DNA of 64,000 bases from Telopea speciosissima (taxonomy: Eukaryota; Streptophyta; Magnoliopsida; Proteales; Proteaceae), in contig NC_057922.1 of assembly GCF_018873765.1 (NCBI RefSeq), forward strand, positions 8,569,563 through 8,633,562, in the 5' to 3' direction. Shown in pieces: positions 56,956-64,000 of the stretch. Position 1 is the first letter of the stretch, and every line of letters starts with the position of its first letter. The notes under the pieces are model-generated. The model was not told the origin of the DNA. It saw only the letters and a program-made list of their open reading frames with translations, and did not search any database. A program made the translations under genes and the position numbers.

Positions 56956-59130
56956 ATGGCACTGAAGCAAAAAAGATTGAAGAATTTCTGGAACAAATGG
57001 GAACTCGAAATCTCAATTCTGTTAAGCTTGCTACTACAGATCATCCTTGGTCTCACTGCAAACCTTAGAAAACGAAGATCCTCAAAATTGGTGGCTTTTG
57101 TTCTGTGGATGGCTTATCTAGCTGCAGATTGGGTTGCCACTTTCTATCTAGGCATTATCTCAAGCATCCTCAATGATTCACGTCATCAATGGTATAACCC
57201 TGATTTTCTCGCTTTCTGGACACCATTCCTTCTTCTTCACTTAGGTGGCCCTGATACCATCACAGCTTTCTCCTTAGAACACAGTCAGCTCTGGTTGTGC
57301 CATCTTCTTGGCCTGATTTTTCAATTTATAGCTGTAGCTTAGATCTTCACAAGGTCACTAAAGACACAGAACAAGCTCTTTCTCCCTACAATTTTTGTGC
57401 TTGTTGCAGGTGTTCTCAAGTATGGCGAAAGGACTTGGTCACTCAAGCAGGCTAGCATGGGCGGACTCAGAAACTCTCTGATTAAGAAACGTGATGCAGG
57501 GCCTAATTACCCTGCTGTCATGGAGGATTTCTCATCTGATCTCAGGGCAGGCAACCCAGGCATGTTAACTGTCCGAAGGCAGAACCAGAATCCACCTGAG
57601 TACTCAATAGTCTTGGAAGACCCATCATCGAATTCCATTTCTATTGACCCAAAAGATCAACAAAAACTACTATATGGAGCATATCTCTTCTTTCAAACCT
57701 TCAAACGTCTCTTTGTTGATCTGATACTCACATTTCAAGATCGGCAGTTCAGCATGTCCATCTTCTCTCACTGCAATTCAACTCAAGCTTACAACATGAT
57801 TGAGACTGAATTGAGCTACGCATATGACATACTCTACACAAAATCACTCGTAGTTCATACTGCCCAAGGTTACATCTTCCGTTGGATCACTTCCTCTTCA
57901 AGTCTCATTGCTTTCTGTCTCTTCTTCTATAAGCAGCAACATCATCAATTCAAGCACAAAGACATCGTTGTTTCGTATATATTACTTGCCGGGGCTTTAG
58001 TGATTGAATTTGTCTCAATCGGAATGCTGATTTTCTCAGATTGGACAGTTGTCATGTTACAAGAGGCGAAATCAAAATCAAAATCAAAATTAAAATTGAA
58101 ATTGAAATGGAAATTGGCCGAATGGCTTGAGAAGCCAGTCTTCCAAATCATTTCCGCAGTCCGTCGGTTCAGCAAACACCGCTGGTCTAATCAAATGGGT
58201 CAGTACAGTTTGTTGAGCTATATAGTTTATCAGCCCAAGCACTTGAAATTGGACAAATTTCAGGATATCTTGGGGCTGAAGGAAATGTGCAATGAGTACA
58301 GTTACATCAAATACAAACCGGTAACTGACGATTTGAAGGAACTAATCTTCGGAAATCTGAAGGAAAAATCCAAAGAACAGGACAAGGGACTCAACACCCG
58401 CAAAGGCCAATGGGCAATGAAGCTTCCCAGGAACTGTTCATTGCCGGAATGGATCATCAATGCCGAATTCGATGAAAGCCTTATTATGTGGCATCTATCC
58501 ACAGAAATTTGCTATAAGTTGCAGAAAAAAAAGGTGAATTCATCAATAAAAGAAGATGATTCCTCAAATCAGAAAAAAGAAGGAATGTTGCCTGATCATC
58601 GTTTAGCAAGTAAAGCTATATCACGTTATTTGTTGTATCTTCTACTTTCACGACCCATTACAATGTCTTCCATAGCAGGATTAGCGGCGATACGACATGG
58701 AGATACTTGCGAAGAAGCTAACAAGTTCTTTGAGGAAGAAAGAATGACCAGATCAAGAAGAGATAATAAGTTTTCTGAGGAAATTGATAAGTTTGAAGCT
58801 ATCAAATCACTAATGATGGTGCATACTTATGTTCGAGCTCAGGAAGTGAAGGGAGACAAAAGCAAGTCCATATTATGGGATGCAGTTGAATTAGCCAGAA
58901 AATTGCAGGAATTGCCTGAAAATGAAAGGTGGGAGATTGCAAGTCATGTATGGATTGAAATGTTGTCTTATGCTGCACGTAATTGCAGAGGAAATTACCA
59001 TGCTCAGACTTTAGCTGTTGGAGGAGAGCTTCTCACATTTGTGTGGCTTATGGAGGCACATTTTGGTATGGGAGGACACTATCAAATAAAATCTGGTGAG
59101 TTCAAAACCAGCTATACTGAAGTTAAATGA
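56956..59130 (+). pseudogene. DUF4220/DUF594 membrane protein gene with one in-frame TAG
   Basis: The family is plant-specific and functionally unassigned; many members are multi-pass membrane proteins. The ATG at 56956 begins MALKQKRLKNFWNKWELEIS. An N-terminal DUF4220 region with hydrophobic helices (ISILLSLLLQIILGL; FWTPFLLLHLGGPDTITAFS; HLLGLIFQFIAVA) is cut by TAG at 57340-57342. The same frame continues (IFTRSLKTQN; VLVAGVLKYGERTWSLKQAS) without further breaks to 59130, giving 724 codons in all. The C-terminal DUF594 is well kept: RWEIASHVWIEMLSYAARNC, then GGELLTFVWLMEAHFGM. The stop replaces a position that is usually Tyr in relatives as I remember them. With a single lesion it may be a recent null allele, a sequence error, or a readthrough case. 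It lies head-to-head with a damaged NLR. Confidence 0.85.
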
Positions 59131-59193
59131 GCAAAGGAGCAACACAGAAATGCTTTCATTTTGAGATGCATGCTTTATGAATGTATTATCTCC

Positions 59194-59199
59194 AATAAA
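59194..59199 (+). terminator. Likely poly-A signal of the DUF4220 gene
   Basis: AATAAA 64 bp after the stop at 59130. Correct position and orientation; plant signals are loose, so this is suggestive only. Confidence 0.4.
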
Positions 59200-59334
59200 A
59201 GAAAGGCAGAAAAGAGTGTAATAATCTCATTTCTAGCTTAGAAGTGAAATAAGGTTTTTTTGTGCTTGATTAGACTTGTTCATGTGTGTTTTAGCTAATG
59301 TCATTCTTAATTATCACCCTCCTTTTGTTGGTGT

Positions 59335-59900
59335 TAAAACTAACCTAGGTTCTAAATCTCATTAGTTTTCGATTTTTGGTTTTGGCCCGAGATTTTTCAG
59401 GTTTCCTAAGTTTCGACCGAGATCTAATCGAAACCTGATATTTTTCTGGGGCCAAATTTTGAAATATTCTGGGTTGGTCGAAACTATCTAAATTGGGCAA
59501 AATTCGGTATTTTTCGGTCAAAACTACCAAAATTGAGCTGCTCGAACTCCTTGAAGGTCGAAATTATCAAAAAATGGTTAGAACGTGGTATTTTTCAGTC
59601 GAAATTGGTCAAAATTATTGAAATTGTGCTGGTTGAATCCATCGAAACTCATCAAAACAGGTCAAAACTTGGTAAATTTTTTTGTTCGTCAGAACTACAA
59701 AATTGGGCAGTTGAAACTCGATATTTTTTTGTTAAACTTGTCGAAACTACTGAAATATGCAAAATATGGTTGAAACTGGTCTAAACCTGGTACAATCCAA
59801 TATTGACCTTAGGTTTCATCTCAAAAAGTGTCAAAACCAAAATATCTCGATCGAGACTACAAGTTTCGACTGAGATTTAGTTCCATGTTTATGAGGCCAG
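59335..59900. repeat. Degenerate TCGAAAC/AAATTGG repeats
   Basis: Dozens of drifting copies of gtcgaaact, aaaattgg and tttttcgg-type words with irregular spacing; no fixed period. Starts shortly after 'aaactaacctaggttc' and ends in 'gagatttagttcc'. Confidence 0.6.
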
Positions 59901-60199
59901 AGACTGGGCGGGCAGGTATTATCCATGGATCAAATTCAGGTGCAAAATAGCTGCCACTTGAAAATTATGATATACCTCTTGAGCCACAGCAGCAAATCGG
60001 CCATTAATGCACTATATATACAACCTTAATAAGTGATTCAAAGAAGACATCACAAGGGTTTCTAAAATACACTATGAAATATTTTTGCTGCATTGAACTA
60101 GTCTCAGCAAGACGGCAATTGAATACCACCTCAAGGTGATTCAGAGAAAAAACATCATAAGAATAACCCATCAAAACTTTAAGAGTAAATTACTCTGAC

Positions 60200-60270
60200 C
60201 TCCCCTAATCTTTCTGACAATTACTCAAACCTCCCCTATCTTTCTGACAATTACTCAAACCTCTCCTATT
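60200..60270. repeat. Tandem repeat of about 31 bp
   Basis: The unit cctcccctatctttctgacaattactcaaa is present about two and a third times. Preceded by gagtaaattactctgacctc, which recalls the family C MITE end (gggtaaattacacgtcacct), so it may be an expanded terminus. Confidence 0.75.
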
Positions 60271-60331
60271 TTTCAAACTCGGTAGATTTTTTAAACAAGC
60301 ATTGGAACACTTTTATATATGTAAAATTTTA

Positions 60332-60649
60332 GGGCTCATGTTTTCTATGCCGCAGTGCAAGGTGCGCCCAAACACATGGACCTGTCATTCAGGGGGTAGG
60401 GTGGTCATTGCGCCCACCGCCATTGGATCTTTATCCTCTCAATTACACTACCCGTACTTGACGTCAAGAACATCTAACAGAGGAAGCAGAAATGACTATC
60501 CTATCCTCTGCCCGAATACACTGCCCAAGGTGGGATCCACGTGGGATTCACCTCCCTCTATTAGATGTACTTGACATCAAGTACGGGCAGTGTAATTGAG
60601 AGGATAAAAATTCTATGTCTGTTCGCAGCCCCGAGCAAAACATTCTCCC
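60332..60649. mobile_element. Foldback MITE, family F, carrying a nested insertion
   Basis: Termini gggctcatgttttctatgcc and gcaaaacattctccc, flanked by the exact 9-bp duplication AAAATTTTA (60323-60331 and 60650-60658). The outer arms match the family F copy at 33369-33503, but the right half is split off by about 188 bp of another foldback. Confidence 0.9.
60425..60612. mobile_element. Foldback MITE, family G, nested in family F
   Basis: Inverted arms ggatctttatcctctcaatt and aattgagaggataaaaattc, with inner arms acttgacgtcaag / cttgacatcaagt and ccgtacttg / caagtacgg. The family F element without insertion (33369) shows where it landed. Confidence 0.85.
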
Positions 60650-60658
60650 AAAATTTTA

Positions 60659-61130
60659 TAAAATCAAATTTTTTGAACTGCAAATTTTCAAGTAAAATTT
60701 TACCGCTTAAACAAACAAAGCATTAGTAAAATACCTGATGTGACCAAAATTCCCTTACACCTTTCCGTTTCTTCTTTCTTCTTCTTCCTTACCCAATAAC
60801 GAGTGCTGGATTTGTCCTTACTTGGATTGAATTGATTATTGTCGCCGATTTCGTCATTGGGTTGAACGATTTGAATTCCTTCTTCTTCTCTCTTGATATC
60901 CATTTGTTAAACCCTAATCTCTGGAATCTGGATTTGCCTTTCTTCTTCTTTCCCCATCAACCCGATCCCAAGACCCTTGCCCTCCACCCGATCTACTCTC
61001 ATCTACCACACTGCCCTCACCCTGCTGTGTAACCCCTCCCCTGCCATCGCCCACCTCCACTACTGCCCCTGCTGCAAACCCGCTTCGGTTTCGGTTCATT
61101 ATTATCTCTCTGTTGTATACTCTGGAGATG
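60659..61130. other. Unassigned stretch with broken open frames
   Basis: Contains frames on both strands (for example 60832-61032 forward, rich in Phe and Pro) that I cannot tie to a family. The forward reading around 60835-61110 looks like a gene 5' leader and N-terminus rather than random DNA, but there is no supporting motif. Confidence 0.25.
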
Positions 61131-61175
61131 AACCATTGTCTGTGGCTTGAACCAAGACTCCCTCATTGGCCCGTG
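61131..61175 (-). pseudogene. Copied scrap of the second NLR's LRR exon
   Basis: About 45 bp here (ccattgtctgtggcttgaac, then caagactc) match 54721-54766, inside the LRR exon of the second CNL, with only a few differences and in the same orientation. No flanking NLR sequence is present. Confidence 0.6.
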
Positions 61176-62159
61176 TCCCACGCAGAGAACACTGCCCCCC
61201 TCTATTTGATTTCAAGTTTTCTCACAGATGTAATTCAATATCAATGATCTAATAATATACATGAAGTTTCACACCTCCAAAAAATCATCAAAAGAATATT
61301 AGTTCCTCATATTTTTTTGTTCTTTTTATTGGCAAAAAGAGAAATTTGAGGGAGCACTGGACAAATCAAAAAAAGAAAGAAGGAGAGAGTTCATTATGAG
61401 GGAGCATGACCCCGATGTGTGTGTGGGGACAATGGGAGCTTGTGGAAGCATTAACATGGTGGGTATTTCTGTCTTTCATGGAGCCAGATGGTCCATGTGT
61501 CCCCTCTACGTCTGGACCATACTAATTAAAAATAGCAACGACAAAAAAACAGAGTCTTACTGTACAGATTTTAAACGATAAAAAATTGCAAACGGATGGT
61601 CAAATAAAAAGAAAATAGAAATTGGTAGAAAACGAAAAACGGATGGTATAGGTTTAAATGTTTATATTTCAAAAAAACGAAACAAAAAAAAAAAGCATCA
61701 TTCTCATATAAATTGAGGAATTTTTTTTAAAAATACATATTTCTATTTTTGATATCCGTGCATTGACCTTGAGTTGAAAATAATATCATGAAAACTGTAG
61801 CCCTTCAAGTCTTCTTTATGCCTGTGAAAGAATCAGGTCAAGAGGTCAAGAGGTCAAGAGGAGAGAGAGAGATATAACCAGCTAAGTCCAAGGTCTTAAA
61901 AAATGCCAAAAAAAAGGAGAACGTAAAAAACGTTTAAAACAGGAATGTTTGCCGTTTGCCTTTTACCGTATATTTGAGAGGCATACGACAAAACATGTTT
62001 AAAACGGAAGTTTTCAATGCATTTCTGCTAACAGACTTTGGACACAACGCGCACATTCCCGCACAAAATTATTTTTCCCAAGAAATAATTATTTATCCTC
62101 ATCGGTATACTTGAATAAAGTGCAACCATTGATCACCCTTGGTATTCAAGCTTCTTCAG
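61176..62159. other. Gene-poor stretch with a foldback fragment and short repeats
   Basis: At 61390-61520 there is a truncated foldback (gagcatgaccccgatgtgtg ... ccagatggtccatgtgtccc). A GGTCAAGA tandem lies at about 61833-61860. From 61600 to 62030 the sequence is A-rich with aaaacg words. No gene is seen. Confidence 0.4.
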
Positions 62160-62660
62160 CTTCTTCTTGAAGTTCTTTCAAAGATTTGACTCGTCTCATA
62201 ATGTACCTCCAAGTTCCAACAATAGAAACAATATGGGGCCAGTATTGAACTGTCTTCGAATGCATATGTTCTTTTCCAAAGGATGATACATCAAGAGTAG
62301 GGAAGTGATATGATCAATCACAGATTAAGTTTATTATTTCTCGAAGCTAAGGTAGAACAAATCTTAAGCGGTAACTTTGCCTAGAAGTATAGATTCAAGT
62401 GCCATTAGAATCATCATATTTTTCAATGTGCTTTGAAGATGCATTTGAGTCATGCGGAAGGTAGGCAGAAAGAGGCTTCAAATCAAGAATGCGAAGGAAA
62501 GGAGATTCCAAGATTGGATCCACGATGACATCATTTAGTACAGACTCCAAAAGCTCCTCCAAAGAAGCAACAAAAGAACTATCAGCCTTACACTGAGGGG
62601 TCATACCAGACTCAGAAATCAGAATAGGGGGAAAGAGGCATAATAAACTCTCCCTTCCAC
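62160..62660 (-). pseudogene. Unidentified coding fragment
   Basis: On the minus strand 62604-62395 reads MTPQCKADSSFVASLEELLE, SVLNDVIVDPILESPFLRIL, DLKPLSAYLPHDSNASSKHI, with the frame open further upstream (PILISESG). A second piece at about 62290-62160 reads TVQYWPHIVSIVGTWRYIMR, RVKSLKELQEEAEEA and a stop. The composition looks like real protein, but the two pieces are separated by stops and no ATG-led gene spans them. I do not recognise the family. It could be exons of one gene or relics of one. Confidence 0.35.
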
Positions 62661-62929
62661 AGGAAGGAATTGAAGGTTGCTCTCGATTAATTTAAAAGTA
62701 TCTTGTGTCTTTCCTCCCTTTAATATGAGATTATGAGTATATATGCAACCCTTTATGTGACCACATTGCACTTCCAGCTAGCCTTCCCCTTTCCAAGCTT
62801 CCTTGCCGATGGGTTGTGCTAAAGCCATGGCTTCAATAATTGTGCACTCTTTTTATCTCTTCCACATTTTGTTTTTTGGGTCTATCCTATTCAAGGGCTC
62901 ATGGGCCAACTACAAGCTACAACTATGGG

Positions 62930-63001
62930 GGGAGGAGGGGGGGGGGGGGGAAGATAGAGAATAGTTGTAAAGCTAGAGAGAGAGAGAGAGAGAGAGAGAG
63001 A
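62930..63001. repeat. G-rich tract and GA microsatellite
   Basis: A G-dominated run at about 62927-62950 and 14-15 GA units at about 62973-63001. Confidence 0.9.
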
Positions 63002-63027
63002 AAACATTCTCCTACACATAACAATAT

Positions 63028-63194
63028 GGGGAAGAGTTTTCTGTCAAGAAGCATGGCCCCTATAGTCAGTGGGAGCATGCACTGAAGCATCTAACAAGGG
63101 CGAGATTTTGGATTTTCATTGGGCCAGGACAGTCATTTTTTCCCACCCTATGTCTGGGCGTAGACGCTCCGCTGCCAGACAGTTTTTTTTTCCC
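63028..63194. mobile_element. Foldback MITE, family J, Mutator-type (167 bp)
   Basis: Starts ggggaagagttttctgtcaa and ends gccagacagtttttttttccc, flanked by the exact 9-bp duplication TAACAATAT (63019-63027 and 63195-63203). The centre ggacagtcattttttcccac resembles that of families E, F and H. Confidence 0.85.
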
Positions 63195-63203
63195 TAACAA
63201 TAT

Positions 63204-63779
63204 TTATATGAAACTGACTGGATGCTGGACTTAGGTTGGGTTCAATCTGGTTGGCCTAATCAATGAAGCCCAACCAACCGAGTTGTTTTTATCGTCTGAA
63301 AATGCGAAATCGACCTAAAATGCATACTAAACACAGCCTAAGAAACAGTTTGTTCATTTAGCTCAATGTGTTCTTGGGCTTGGTTTGGCCGCAGTTGGAA
63401 CCAACCTGCCTGAGTTGCACATTTATGCTCTGGAGTTTTGATGGTCCTGGATCATGTTGGGCTGAGCTGTAGCCATGCTAATTGGTGGGCCAAGATCTGA
63501 ACTTAATGGTCCAAGTCCAACTGCGTGACCTCTTCCAAGGAGCCCTCGCTTTAGCATCATATCGACTGGGTTGAAACCTGAAGGATCATGGCTGGGCTGG
63601 ACTGGACTGGACAGGAACCTATATGGCCCAGCCCAATTTATAGTGGGCCTATACTGGCCAATCTATCCCTTCGGGTCCGTTTTTGGTTGGTAATTAGCAT
63701 TTAGCAATCAGAATCGTCTTTCCTTTGGTTTCCGTCTTCAAATTCTGGAATCAGAGAATAAGGCGAGCGTGGGGCACGC
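63204..63779. other. Intergenic stretch with GGCCCA-type words
   Basis: A fragment at 63287-63345 matches the small foldback arm at 51421. From 63350 to 63670 there are repeated tgggct, ggactgg and gcccaa words, possibly a degenerate element. TGGGCC also occurs near 63646, upstream of a possible first exon. Confidence 0.35.
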
Positions 63780-63816
63780 ATGGAGCTTCAAACAATCTTT
63801 CGCCCTGCCTCTGCAG
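63780..63816 (+). CDS. Possible first exon of a gene leaving the window
   Basis: An ATG at 63780 encodes MELQTIFRPASA and reaches a strong donor (CTGCAG|GTATTC) at 63816/63817. TGGGCC words lie about 130 bp upstream. There is no homology and no second exon in the window, so it is only a candidate. Confidence 0.2.
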
Positions 63817-63874
63817 GTATTCCTCCTGCAACTGAACCTTTTTTGTACCATTTAAGCCTTTCATTTTATTTGTT

Positions 63875-63898
63875 CTCTCTCTCTCTCTCTCTCTCTCT
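63875..63898. repeat. CT microsatellite
   Basis: Twelve CT units. Confidence 0.9.
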
Positions 63899-64000
63899 GT
63901 GTCTAAAATATTCGAGAAAGTTAGGGAGCTGACACTGAACAAACCTCAACCAACTCTATGTCAACATGACCATGAATTCCAAATGTAATTCTCCTCACTT

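Noticed and set aside
60832-61099. Overlapping frames on both strands as a small gene
   Set aside because: Pro/Phe- and Gly/Arg-rich translations without motifs; kept only as an unassigned stretch.
1-64000. CRISPR arrays, operons, prokaryotic ribosome binding sites, tRNA or rRNA genes
   Set aside because: The window is plant nuclear DNA; no spaced direct repeats of CRISPR type and no convincing tRNA or rRNA sequence were noticed by eye.

Overview
This window is plant nuclear DNA. It is AT-rich, carries pentatricopeptide-repeat (PPR) genes, CNL-type disease-resistance (NLR) genes, an ABCG half-transporter and a DUF4220/DUF594 gene, and its long intergenic stretches are packed with short foldback transposons. 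The protein similarities fit a woody, possibly early-diverging eudicot. I cannot name the species from sequence alone.

Layout. (1) 1-18.2 kb: a decayed tandem array of RPS2/RPS5-like CNL genes. The best copy (7682-11711) has one frameshift and one stop. Two 3' remnants lie upstream (about 1045-2017 and 3303-5290) and a heavily eroded copy with its own promoter remnant lies downstream (14166-16375). Three copies keep an intact final exon coding an unusual Glu/Asp-rich tail. (2) 16.5-20.6 kb: a Ty3/Gypsy fossil fragment, a 259-bp tandem repeat, an ANTH clathrin-assembly pseudogene, and two head-to-tail LTRs. (3) 22.6-23.6 kb: one uncharacterised Ser/basic-rich gene on the minus strand, probably with two exons. 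(4) 23.6-34.4 kb: gene-poor DNA with many foldback MITEs, several with exact 9-bp target duplications (Mutator-type). (5) 34.4-42.6 kb: three intronless PPR genes, one the apparent counterpart of Arabidopsis At3g26540 and one of At1g77010; the second and third diverge from a 225-bp promoter. (6) 47.7-49.6 kb: an intact intronless ABCG5-type transporter on the minus strand. (7) 51.9-59.1 kb: a second, different CNL (minus strand, damaged, with two predicted small 3' exons) head-to-head with a DUF4220/DUF594 gene interrupted by a single in-frame stop. (8) 59.1-64 kb: more repeats, nested MITEs, a copied scrap of the second CNL, an unidentified coding fragment, and a possible first exon at the right edge.

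The clearly intact genes are the three PPR genes and ABCG5, plus the uncharacterised gene at 22.6-23.6 kb. The NLR and DUF4220 genes each carry only one to three disabling changes, so they are either young pseudogenes, null alleles or assembly errors. Nothing here is a clearly new multi-gene system. The most distinctive signals are the acidic NLR tail exon kept in three copies, the set of foldback MITE families that generate 9-bp duplications, and the head-to-head broken NLR/DUF4220 pair.
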